The translations under genes and the position numbers were made by a program. From Paenibacillus thermotolerans (GTDB lineage Bacteria; Bacillota; Bacilli; Paenibacillales; YIM-B00363), in assembly GCF_028745515.1 (NCBI RefSeq), contig NZ_JAQZSG010000037.1, forward strand, positions 1-43,179: 43,179 bases of DNA. The letters run 5' to 3'. The first letter of the stretch is position 1, and each line of letters opens with the position of its first letter. Shown here in pieces: positions 8,983-17,027 of this stretch. Below the pieces are notes generated by a model, which was not told the DNA's origin, did not search any database, and saw only the letters and a program-made list of their open reading frames with translations.

Positions 8983-9230
8983 GGATGTACCTTTGGGCTC
9001 CAAGCGGCTGGCGGATCGTTCTAACGGACAAGGACGCAGTTATTCGGCGTTTTGAATGGAGTTTTCAGTTGTAACGGACACCACTGCAGTTATTGCACCG
9101 AAAAAGCAGGGAACACCGCCAGAAATCAAGTTTTAACGTCTCTGGTGTCCGCTAGAGGAACAGCTGTGAGCAAAATCGGCGAAATAGCGTCTGCGGTGTC
9201 CGTTAACACCGCAGGGTTATCGAGGACGCC
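8983..9230 (+). repeat. Dispersed intergenic repeat, copy A (two forward and two inverted units)
   Basis: The core motif TAACGGAC occurs at 9022 and 9072 (50 bp apart). Its inverse GTCCGcTA/GTCCGTTA occurs at 9147 and 9198 (51 bp apart). Both inner and outer pairs are symmetric about position 9113. Forward units continue with GCAGTTATT 14 nt in. The left flank reads GGCTGGCGGATC, preceded by GGGATGTACCTTTGGG. The same element, inverted, is at 17028-17262, and a partial copy is at 43031-43150. By eye about three quarters of the positions match between copies A and B. No convincing coding frame crosses it. Confidence 0.8.
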
Positions 9231-9264
9231 AAAAAATGCGCCATTCGAAACCGAATGGCGCATT
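9231..9264 (-). terminator. Strong intrinsic terminator downstream of the haemoglobin remnant
   Basis: A perfect 13-bp stem, AATGCGCCATTCG at 9235-9247 with its complement at 9252-9264, and a 4-nt loop. On the minus strand it is followed by a run of six T. It sits 26 bp after the stop of the haemoglobin remnant, whose transcription it once ended. Confidence 0.85.
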
Positions 9265-9289
9265 GCTCCCGATTATACCGCTTTTCGTC

Positions 9290-9484
9290 TTAATCCCGCT
9301 CGGCCGAGTTCACCATATGCTCCGCCACCATAGTAAGGCGCGAGTAAAACAGTTCCCGGTCGAGACCTCCGAGCCCGATCTCATCCATCGCTTCCTTCAT
9401 GCAGCGAAGCCACGCCTTCGCGCGCCGCGGCGCTCGCTCCTCCGCGCAGCTTTTCTTATCCGTTAAGTATAATGCCTGCAACAA
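9290..9484 (-). pseudogene. C-terminal remnant of group II truncated haemoglobin (YjbI-like)
   Basis: The last 40-45 codons read AKAWLRCMKEAMDEIGLGG and then RLTMVAEHMVNSAERD. This matches the end of Bacillus YjbI/GlbO haemoglobins (ADAWLSCMKDAMDHVGLEG...RLELTARHMVNQ), including the Trp of AW at the G8 position. The haem-binding first two thirds, with proximal His and Tyr B10, are absent: upstream of about 9445 the sequence has no related reading in any frame, and the frame opens only with a TTG without SD. The intact family is about 120-135 residues. I infer 5' deletion of a real gene, consistent with the strong terminator still present behind it. Confidence 0.7.
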
Positions 9485-9492
9485 TCGTCAGG

Positions 9493-9508
9493 TGTGATGC
9501 AGATCACA
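9493..9508. promoter_or_regulatory. Fnr/Crp-type palindrome
   Basis: TGTGA-N6-TCACA with perfect arms (9493-9497 and 9504-9508) matches the consensus for Fnr/Crp-family regulators. A TATAAT box lies at 9524-9529 on the plus strand, placing the palindrome near -36 of that start, in front of the Gre-like gene. It also lies just upstream of the haemoglobin remnant on the minus strand, which could have been its original target. Confidence 0.5.
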
Positions 9509-9523
9509 ATTCGATTCTTTTCC

Positions 9524-9572
9524 TATAATATACATACCACGCATGGAGTTTGCGAAGGCAATCTATTATAAT
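9524..9572 (+). promoter_or_regulatory. Two candidate -10 boxes upstream of the Gre-like gene
   Basis: TATAAT occurs at 9524-9529 and again at 9567-9572, both perfect. Neither has a good -35 hexamer at 16-18 bp, so an activator such as the Fnr/Crp-like protein suggested by the adjacent palindrome may be needed for the first. Confidence 0.4.
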
Positions 9573-9577
9573 ATCGA

Positions 9578-9608
9578 TAGGTCCCGTTTCGGCGGGACTT
9601 ATTTTTCT
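9578..9608 (+). terminator. Leader hairpin with T-tract, possible attenuator
   Basis: AGGTCCCG (9579-9586) pairs with CGGGACTT (9593-9600) around a short loop and is followed by ATTTTTCT. It sits between the candidate promoters and the leader ORF at 9624. It could attenuate the downstream gene, or be a plain terminator for upstream transcription. Confidence 0.45.
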
Positions 9609-9623
9609 AAGGAGGGGTTTTGG

Positions 9624-9686
9624 ATGAATATCGTCACACAGGGCTGGAACAACAAAATCGGAGGTGACACATACAATGAACCCTAG
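9624..9686 (+). CDS. 20-residue leader ORF overlapping the Gre-like gene
   Basis: ATG 9624 is preceded by a strong SD (AAGGAGGGG, 9609-9617). It encodes MNIVTQGWNNKIGGDTYNEP and stops at TAG 9684-9686, 11 bases inside the downstream gene (ATG 9676). The SD of the downstream gene (GGAGGTG, 9660-9666) lies within this ORF. The overlap and strong initiation site suggest translational coupling or a regulatory leader peptide. The peptide resembles nothing I know and could be incidental. Confidence 0.4.
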   Translation: MNIVTQGWNNKIGGDTYNEP

Positions 9687-10134
9687 CATAATGACCGGCG
9701 CCCGAAATCACTTAGTGAATCAGCTCATATTTTTCGACGAACATTACACGGCCTTTTTCGATATGTATTTTCTGGAACCGAACAAGGAACGGACCGCAAT
9801 GGAAAAGCTGATCCATCGGTATTGGGAAGCGCTGGAGCTCATCTTGACCCAGGACGATTCGACGCTGTCCAATACGCTGAACACGACTGTCTTGGTAGGC
9901 AGCACCGTGAAAGTTTACTACTACGAGGATCGCGAATCGGAGGAGTATACGATCGTCTACCCTACCGAAAGCGACCCCGACAAAAATCGTATATCATTCC
10001 TGTCCCCGATCGGCCGACAGCTGCTGCTCGCTTCTTTGGGGGCCGATATGACCCTCGTAACCCCGGCAGTCAACCAGAGCATTCGGATCGAAGCAGTGAA
10101 GCTGACCTATTTAGGCGGATTTATTATGGATTAA
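9676..10134 (+). CDS. GreA/GreB C-terminal-domain protein
   Basis: 152-residue protein. Its C-terminal half (NTTVLVGSTVKVYYYEDRES, then NRISFLSPIGRQLLLASLGADM) resembles the FKBP-like C-terminal domain of transcript-cleavage factors GreA/GreB, which contains the SPLG-type motif. The N-terminal ~75 residues are helical but do not show the Gre coiled coil with its acidic tip, so cleavage-stimulating activity is doubtful. Such Gre-like proteins may bind RNA polymerase without cleavage function. The ATG at 9676 lies 9 bases after GGAGGTG; the earlier GTG at 9664 overlaps that SD and is rejected. It overlaps the leader ORF and is followed by a clear terminator, so it is monocistronic. Confidence 0.72.
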   Translation: MNPSIMTGARNHLVNQLIFFDEHYTAFFDMYFLEPNKERTAMEKLIHRYWEALELILTQDDSTLSNTLNTTVLVGSTVKVYYYEDRESEEYTIVYPTESDPDKNRISFLSPIGRQLLLASLGADMTLVTPAVNQSIRIEAVKLTYLGGFIMD

Positions 10135-10141
10135 ATAGACG

Positions 10142-10187
10142 AAAACGGAGCATCAGGCTACCCTGAGAACTCCGTTTTTATTTTTTC
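10142..10187 (+). terminator. Terminator of the Gre-like gene
   Basis: AACGGAG (10144-10150) pairs with CTCCGTT (10170-10176), with inner TCAGG/CCTGA pairs, followed by TTTTTATTTTTT. It starts 8 bp after the stop codon. Confidence 0.85.
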
Positions 10188-10284
10188 GGTTACGTATACG
10201 TAAGCAAATATAACACAAAACCTCCATTTCACAATCATTGATGTTATTATACATCACATGAAAGTGAATGGGAGTGAAGCTCAG

Positions 10285-11286
10285 GTGGTAATCGGACTTC
10301 GAGTCGTAAAAACAGTCATTTCCATTGCAATCAGCATCGCGATTGCCCGCGCGCTTAGGTTGGAGCCGGCACATTTTGCCGGGATCATCTCCATGCTGGC
10401 CGTTCAGCCCTCGGTGTACCAATCGCTCAGGCACACGCTGCTGCATCTGGCAAGCGCGTTGTTCTCCTCGCTTGCGGCCATAACGGCCGCGCTCCTGCTC
10501 GGCAACGGGGCGCTCGTCATTTCGGCCGTTTCTTTGCTGGTGATGGCGCTGCATGTGAGCTTCAAGCAGACGACCTCGTTAACGCTCTCCGTCATCGTAG
10601 CCGTCAATACGCTGGGAATGGCCGATCATTTCTCCGGGGGCACCGCCGCGTATCACCAATTTTTTCTCGTATTGATCGGAATGCTGGCCGGAACTGCCGT
10701 CAACGCCATTCACCGGCCGATGCACCGGGAGCGCGAAGAGGTGCTGCTGGCGAAGTCCGAGCAAATGCTGCGCGTACTGCTTCACTATGTGCAGCTTGAT
10801 GTGCAGTCCGGACGAATGACGCCTTACAAAACCGAGATGAGAAAACAAATCGAAGAAGTGAGGTCTTATATCGAAAAGGGAAAGAGTATATCCCAGCTCA
10901 TTCGGGAGGACCGGTGGATTCATAAAAGCGCCGACGCCGGCGCCGGGGAGCTGTTTCGAACGTACGAAACGATGGTGGAGCGCATACGCGATCTTGTTAA
11001 AGCGCTGCAGAAAGCGGATCTGCGGCTGTCGGAAGCCTCAAGGCTCGATCGGGCGATTCGTCTCGTTCTGAGAGTACAAGAGCGCGCCTCTTCCGGAACG
11101 AAGTCCCCTCACGCCCGCATGCTCATTCAAGCGTTAAGCCGCAGCCCCCGCCCGAGCGCTCCGGCTTCCGCCGCGGAGATCGGCGGATTATTCCCGTACT
11201 ATCAAGCGTACAACGCGTTAATCGAATATGTGCAGGAGATCGGCTCGGACAAATACGTGCCGATCGCGCACCGAATTTCGGATTGA
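10285..11286 (+). CDS. Aromatic acid exporter (ArAE_1/DUF939) family membrane protein
   Basis: Inner-membrane protein of about 333 residues. The first ~140 residues hold about five or six hydrophobic segments (LRVVKTVISIAISIAIAR; FAGIISMLAVQPSVYQSL with the family PSVYQSL motif; two more helices; FFLVLIGMLAGTAVN). A long soluble helical C-terminal region follows. This is the one-half FUSC layout of ArAE_1 proteins common in Bacilli; the substrate is unknown and export of aromatic acids is only a family label. An ATG at 10258 lies on top of a probable -10 region (TATACA, 10248-10253) and has no SD. The GTG at 10285, 10 nt after GGGAG, is the better start. Confidence 0.85.
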   Translation: MVIGLRVVKTVISIAISIAIARALRLEPAHFAGIISMLAVQPSVYQSLRHTLLHLASALFSSLAAITAALLLGNGALVISAVSLLVMALHVSFKQTTSLTLSVIVAVNTLGMADHFSGGTAAYHQFFLVLIGMLAGTAVNAIHRPMHREREEVLLAKSEQMLRVLLHYVQLDVQSGRMTPYKTEMRKQIEEVRSYIEKGKSISQLIREDRWIHKSADAGAGELFRTYETMVERIRDLVKALQKADLRLSEASRLDRAIRLVLRVQERASSGTKSPHARMLIQALSRSPRPSAPASAAEIGGLFPYYQAYNALIEYVQEIGSDKYVPIAHRISD

Positions 11287-13177
<1,891 letters not shown>

Positions 13178-13195
13178 AGACTGCGCCTCCTCAAC

Positions 13196-13227
13196 GCAAA
13201 AATAATCCGCCGGTGTAACCCGACGGA
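13196..13227 (-). terminator. Terminator of the acetyltransferase gene
   Basis: Minus-strand stem TCCGTCG(G)/CCGGCGGA with a short loop (arms at 13206-13213 and 13220-13227), followed by TTATTTTT. It lies 30 bp after the acetyltransferase stop and just before the cls SD. Confidence 0.65.
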
Positions 13228-13258
13228 ATCCATGCGCTGCCTTATATTATCCCAAATG

Positions 13259-13783
13259 TTACCGCTTATCATCAACCTTTTTTTCGTACAAATTAGCGCT
13301 CCAGCCGTCTCCGTCCACCCGACGAATGAATGTAAAGCCCGCCGACCGGTAAAATTCGTTAAGCTTCGGGTTATCGGCCATACAATCCAGACGGAAAACG
13401 CCTTTGCCCCGCTCCGCCAAGTACTGCTCCGCCAGCTGAAGCATCCGCGCTCCGATTCCTCTTCCCGCATGACGACGGTCCACGACAAGCCGGTGCAAAT
13501 AGCCCGCTTCTCCCGGCTTCGTCTCGCCGCCCCACAGCGCTTCGTCCGAATCCACCAAGAAGAACGTACCGACCGCTTCTTCGCCGTCCAGCACCAAGAA
13601 CATTTCGCTGAGATCAAATACATATTTTACCGCATCGTAGGTCACCTGCTCGGCGATCCATTGATTGATGCCGTTCCGCTGCATAAAGGCGAAAGCGTCC
13701 GCCCACAGCGAGTGGACGCGCTCGAGGTCGTCTTCCGCCGCTCTTGCAAGATAAAGCTCGTCCAAGCGTATTGCTTTTTCCAT
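13259..13783 (-). CDS. GNAT-family N-acetyltransferase
   Basis: 174-residue acetyl-CoA-dependent N-acetyltransferase. The signature motif A is LHRLVVDRRHAGRGIGARML (RxxGxG/A form RHAGRG) at about 104-123. It is followed by FRLDCMADNPKLNEFYRSAGFTF, the usual motif B with the N..FY...GF pattern. The acceptor is unknown. The start at 13783 has AAAGGAG about 13 nt upstream, a rather long spacing. It lies 44 bp downstream of the TRIC-family gene on the same strand and could be co-transcribed with it under the ZTP riboswitch. Confidence 0.92.
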   Translation of the reverse strand: MEKAIRLDELYLARAAEDDLERVHSLWADAFAFMQRNGINQWIAEQVTYDAVKYVFDLSEMFLVLDGEEAVGTFFLVDSDEALWGGETKPGEAGYLHRLVVDRRHAGRGIGARMLQLAEQYLAERGKGVFRLDCMADNPKLNEFYRSAGFTFIRRVDGDGWSANLYEKKVDDKR

Positions 13784-13827
13784 GATAGGTGTACGGCTCC
13801 TTTATTCGATCATATCTAGGCCTATCG

Positions 13828-14457
13828 TCATACATTCGCGCTTGACAATCTTTTTCCTGCTTTTAAGCTTCGTTTCGGCAGACGCCAGTTTTTATATACC
13901 GAAATCATGCGAAGAGACAGGATGAGCAAAAACAAAACATACATCTGCCACCCGTCCCGGCCGAAGCCGAGACCGACGGCCAAGCCTCCGAGCAACGCCC
14001 ATACGCCGTAAATCTCTTCCCGAAAAATAAGCGGTTTTCTTTTGGCGAGCACATCCCGTACGATGCCCCCGCCGCTGCCCGTCAGCAGTGCCGCCATAAC
14101 AATCGCCGGGATCGGGAGATTTTTGTGAGCCGCGTACAGCGCGCCTTGAATCGCGAAAGCCGCAAGTCCGACCGCATCGAAAAAGATCCACTTCCGCACA
14201 TGCTTAAACCATAAATCCGGAATCAAATAAACGATCGAAATCGCGGACAACGCCGCTATGATCAGCGTACTCTCGGACCAAAGCTGCAGCGGGGAAACTT
14301 CAATCAGCACGTTGCGGATCATTCCTCCGCCGAATGCGGTTACAAGCCCAAGCATGTAAACGCCCAAAATGTCGTACTCCTCTTCCATTGCGGAAATCGA
14401 ACCGCTGATTGCAAACGCAACGGTTCCGATAAAGGTAAGCAGCTCCCAGGCCATCAT
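13828..14457 (-). CDS. TRIC-type (UPF0126/YvgT) channel or transporter
   Basis: Seven-helix membrane protein of 209 residues with two tandem repeats, each holding the TRIC motif GGG-x-x-R-D/N. Here they are FGGGMIRNVL near 40 and GSGGGIVRDVL near 127. Animal TRICs are monovalent cation channels. From memory, bacterial relatives (E. coli YicG) have been proposed to move glycine; I cannot check this. ATG 14457 follows GGGAGA by about 10 nt. The longer frame from 14529 overlaps the terminator of a ZTP riboswitch, so that reading is rejected. The riboswitch ties the gene to purine/one-carbon status. The next gene upstream on the same strand is an NCS2 permease. Confidence 0.92.
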   Translation of the reverse strand: MMAWELLTFIGTVAFAISGSISAMEEEYDILGVYMLGLVTAFGGGMIRNVLIEVSPLQLWSESTLIIAALSAISIVYLIPDLWFKHVRKWIFFDAVGLAAFAIQGALYAAHKNLPIPAIVMAALLTGSGGGIVRDVLAKRKPLIFREEIYGVWALLGGLAVGLGFGRDGWQMYVLFLLILSLRMISVYKNWRLPKRSLKAGKRLSSANV

Positions 14458-14495
14458 CGGCGATACGTCTCCCTTGTCGATAAGATTTGAGACAC

Positions 14496-14530
14496 AAAAA
14501 AAAGCATTCGACGGATGTTCTCCCGTCAAA
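14496..14530 (-). terminator. Transcription terminator of the ZTP riboswitch
   Basis: Minus-strand stem TTTGACGG/CCGTCGAA (14523-14530 and 14507-14514) followed after three bases by eight T (14496-14503). It sits between the aptamer and the SD of the TRIC-family gene. This is the expression platform: ligand binding should prevent its formation. Confidence 0.85.
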
Positions 14531-14532
14531 CA

Positions 14533-14609
14533 CTTTCGCCCAGGCGTACGGCTTTATATTCTGTGTGCTCCCTCGTGGTTCCCCACGCTGCGCCAGTCAC
14601 ACACAGCCG
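14533..14609 (-). promoter_or_regulatory. ZTP (pfl motif) riboswitch aptamer
   Basis: The minus strand holds the diagnostic blocks in order: GTGACTGGCG, a hairpin CGTGG-GGAA-CCACG, then AGGGAGC, a closing arm ACACAG that pairs with CTGTGTG at the start, and the second domain CGCCTGGGCG. GGCG and CGCC of the two domains can form the known pseudoknot. ZTP riboswitches sense the purine-pathway intermediate Z and its triphosphate, which build up when 10-formyl-tetrahydrofolate is short, and usually switch genes on. The match is near perfect. Confidence 0.92.
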
Positions 14610-14615
14610 AAATAT

Positions 14616-14651
14616 ATGCAATAGTGTAGCACGATTTCGGTCCGATGGACA
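14616..14651 (-). promoter_or_regulatory. Promoter of the ZTP riboswitch transcript
   Basis: Minus-strand TGC-TACACT gives an extended -10 (hexamer 14623-14628) with TGTCCA 17 bp upstream as a weak -35. The predicted start is near 14616, just before the aptamer. It lies only 9 bp from the permease stop codon at 14660. Confidence 0.5.
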
Positions 14652-14659
14652 GTCTTTAT

Positions 14660-15943
14660 TTAAGCCTTTTCCCAATTTATAGTCATTTCCATAAGGATGG
14701 AAATCAGCACTCCCATGATGAAGCCGTTCGTTACGAAGGCCCGCACTAGCACCGGAAGTCCGCCGAACAGATTGACGTCCACGTTCATGATCCCGACTCC
14801 CGCAAGCACAGGCACGGCCAACCGGTGGATGGTTACCGAATTGAACTCGGTTCCCTTCAAGCTTTTCAGCGAAGTGCCGAACAGCTGCAAATACGCAACG
14901 AACAGCACCGCGTTTCCTACCGTTACGGGCATGCCGGCCAATAAGCCGCCAAAGGCCGGAATGAGCCCTAGAATCGACATCAGAGCGCCGCCGATCAGAA
15001 ACGGCTTTCGGTCGAAAATACGCGTGCTTTCCAAAAATCCGATCGAGGAGGAGAACGGCGCATACGACACCAAACCCAGCACGGCGGCGGCGACGGAATA
15101 AACGCCGGTCAGTATAAAAGACCGATGTAATCGGCTTTGCGTTGCCTCTTCTTGAAGCAAATCCGATACGGCCCGGACGGCGGCGACGTTATTGCTCATA
15201 TTCAGCATGCTTGCAAGAAAGGTGATCGCAATAATGCCGACATTTCCGTTCGGAAGCCCGAACGGAAACAGCGGCACATGCAGCGAAGCCGCACCTCCGG
15301 CCGCGGCACTCTCCGACGGGAACAACAGCACATACAACAGCCAGCCGGCTATGATGCCGATCAGGATGGAAAAGTTGCCGATCGCGCTTTTTCCCTTAAT
15401 TTTAAGTAAGCTAACGAAGATCACGATGCCGACCGAGAACAAGCTGACAGGCACGTCGAGCGAGCCGTCCTCCGATATTTTCAGCATGCCCTTGAAGAAG
15501 ATCAGAATGAGCTGGAACGTCAGCAAAAACAAGTACACGCTCATGACCATCGGAGTAAACAGCTTTTGGATAAAGGTCATCAGGTTCAACGCTCCGAGCA
15601 CCGCCACAACAATGCCGGCCAGCAGCATCCCCGTCGCAATGCCGCCGCCGATGGAGGTCAGACTCATCCCCATGCTTGATGCGGAAACGGACAAATTTAG
15701 CAACAAGCCCCACATGACGCCCGAATGGCCTTCCATCAACGGAAAGCGGTGCCCGATCAGACCCTGAATGACGCCGGCCAACCCTGTAAAAATAAGCGAG
15801 CTTCGAAGAATGCCCGCGATTTCATCCGGCGGAAGCTGGAATGCCGTGCCGATCGAGATCGGTACGACGACCGTATTGGCAAAAATAAAAAAGAACCATT
15901 GCAACGAAGCGAACGAGGTAGTCAAAGCGGACGATTTCGGCAT
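14660..15943 (-). CDS. NCS2-family (xanthine/uracil-type) permease
   Basis: Membrane protein of 427 residues with about 12-14 helices. Two features fit the nucleobase-cation symporter-2 family. The first is the QWFFFIFANTVVVPISIGTA region at the start, with the family Q and N. The second is the later FPFGLPNGNVGIIAITFLAS plus FGGLLAGMPVTVGNAVLF helices. The likely substrate is a purine or uracil; which one cannot be said. ATG 15943 follows AAAGGTGAG; an upstream start at 15985 would lie inside a leader hairpin. A leader terminator-like hairpin and a TATAAT promoter lie upstream, and the ZTP-controlled TRIC gene lies downstream. Confidence 0.9.
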   Translation of the reverse strand: MPKSSALTTSFASLQWFFFIFANTVVVPISIGTAFQLPPDEIAGILRSSLIFTGLAGVIQGLIGHRFPLMEGHSGVMWGLLLNLSVSASSMGMSLTSIGGGIATGMLLAGIVVAVLGALNLMTFIQKLFTPMVMSVYLFLLTFQLILIFFKGMLKISEDGSLDVPVSLFSVGIVIFVSLLKIKGKSAIGNFSILIGIIAGWLLYVLLFPSESAAAGGAASLHVPLFPFGLPNGNVGIIAITFLASMLNMSNNVAAVRAVSDLLQEEATQSRLHRSFILTGVYSVAAAVLGLVSYAPFSSSIGFLESTRIFDRKPFLIGGALMSILGLIPAFGGLLAGMPVTVGNAVLFVAYLQLFGTSLKSLKGTEFNSVTIHRLAVPVLAGVGIMNVDVNLFGGLPVLVRAFVTNGFIMGVLISILMEMTINWEKA

Positions 15944-15965
15944 ACGCTCACCTTTCAGTTTTATG

Positions 15966-16000
15966 GAAACAAAACCGTCCGGCATCGCCGCCGGACGGTT
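15966..16000 (-). terminator. Leader hairpin/terminator upstream of the NCS2 permease
   Basis: A perfect 9-bp GC-rich stem (CCGTCCGGC at 15975-15983, complement at 15990-15998) with a 6-nt loop; AACCG...CGGTT adds two more pairs. On the minus strand it is followed by TTTTGTTT. It lies between the promoter (16029-16034) and the start codon (15943), so it could attenuate permease expression. I found no aptamer in the roughly 25 nt before it. The stem also has T-rich sequence on its other side. Confidence 0.6.
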
Positions 16001-16021
16001 CTTTTCAATTTTTGCGACGAT

Positions 16022-16057
16022 TGGACTTATTATACACGCTCATCCGCCCGAACACCA
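16022..16057 (-). promoter_or_regulatory. Promoter of the NCS2 permease
   Basis: A perfect minus-strand TATAAT (16029-16034) with TGGTGT 17 bp upstream as a weak -35. The predicted start near 16022 gives a leader of about 80 nt containing the hairpin at 15966-16000. Confidence 0.5.
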
Positions 16058-16167
16058 TTCCCGCCGGGGACCGCCTCTTCCGCTACTGGCTGTCATTTTT
16101 CTTGATGGAATGGTATTTTTAGAATACGTTTAAATCAAGATATAAAGAGAAGGAGAGAGAAGAAACG

Positions 16168-16947
16168 ATGCCGCAAAAGCTTATTTTTTTCGATATCGAC
16201 GGAACGCTGCTTGACCATGAAAAGAAGCTCCCTTCGTCCACCAAGGAGGCGGTCGCTCGGCTGCAGCGAGACGGGCACGACGTAGCCATCGCAACCGGAC
16301 GCTCTCCTTTCATGTTCAAGCCATTGCTTGAAGAGCTAAACATTGATTCATATGTTAGCTTGAACGGACAATATGTCGTCTACCGCGGCGAGCCGATTTA
16401 CCGAAATCCGATCTCTCCGAAACTGCTGCGGGCGTTTACGGAAGATGCGCTGAAGGGGGAGCACCCGATCGTCTACCAGGACGAGCAAGGAATGAAGACA
16501 AGCATGCCTGACCACGAACGAGTGATAACCGGTTTCGGCAACCTCAGGTACCCGCTTCCGGAACATGACGCGGAATATTATTTGCATCGGGACATTTATC
16601 AGATGCTGCTGTTCTGCACCGCGGACGAGGAGCCCGCTTACACCGCCAAATACGCCGGCGAACTCCGTTTCGTGCGCTGGCATCCGGTATCGATGGACGT
16701 GATGCCGGTTAACGGCTCGAAGGCCGCCGGGATCGGCCGGTTTATCGAACGGGTCGGCATCGGCTTGGAAGACGTATATGCTTTCGGCGACCATTACAAC
16801 GATCTGGAGATGCTGAAGTTCGTCGGCAACAGCGTCGCAATGGGGAACGCGCCGGATGAGGTGAAGCGGGCGGCTAAGTATGTGACGACGGACGTGAAGG
16901 ACGACGGCATTATGAACGGCCTGAAGCAGGTCGGGCTGCTGAAATAG
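16168..16947 (+). CDS. Cof-type HAD-superfamily hydrolase
   Basis: 259-residue phosphatase of the Cof/HAD-IIB subfamily, usually acting on sugar phosphates or nucleotides. Motif I is FFDIDGTLLD (7-16), with nucleophile and acid Asp. Motif II is IATGRS near 50, motif III Lys is NGSKAAGI near 190, and motif IV is FGDHYNDLEML near 208. In motif IV His replaces the more usual Gly/Ser but both acidic residues are present. The C2-type cap lies between motifs II and III. ATG 16168 follows GAAGGAGAG. It is monocistronic with a hairpin behind it. The substrate is unknown. Confidence 0.93.
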   Translation: MPQKLIFFDIDGTLLDHEKKLPSSTKEAVARLQRDGHDVAIATGRSPFMFKPLLEELNIDSYVSLNGQYVVYRGEPIYRNPISPKLLRAFTEDALKGEHPIVYQDEQGMKTSMPDHERVITGFGNLRYPLPEHDAEYYLHRDIYQMLLFCTADEEPAYTAKYAGELRFVRWHPVSMDVMPVNGSKAAGIGRFIERVGIGLEDVYAFGDHYNDLEMLKFVGNSVAMGNAPDEVKRAAKYVTTDVKDDGIMNGLKQVGLLK

Positions 16948-16952
16948 AGAAG

Positions 16953-17017
16953 ATGGGGCTGTCCCAAAAGTTATCGTAGATGACTTTTAGGGGCAACCCT
17001 TTTACAGTTTTATTTTT
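16953..17017 (+). terminator. Long imperfect hairpin behind the HAD gene
   Basis: GGGCTGTCCCAAAAGTTAT (from 16956) pairs imperfectly with the stretch ending GACTTTTAGGGGCAACCC (to about 16999), then TTTTACAGTTTTATTTTT follows. It can serve as the terminator of the HAD gene. Ends of this GGGCTGTCCC kind also occur as inverted repeats of some insertion sequences, so a tiny IS-derived remnant is an alternative. Confidence 0.55.
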
Positions 17018-17027
17018 CCACTGTTTC

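Noticed and set aside
8983-9230. CRISPR array as explanation for the regularly spaced repeats
   Set aside because: Only two units per direction, units are inverted in the second half, the sequence between them is itself conserved between copies, and no cas genes are present.
15999-16080. Guanine or other purine riboswitch in the NCS2 permease leader
   Set aside because: The conserved core of purine aptamers (CCTNATAA, CTACC, CCGTAAA, GACTA) is absent and the leader before the hairpin is only about 25 nt.
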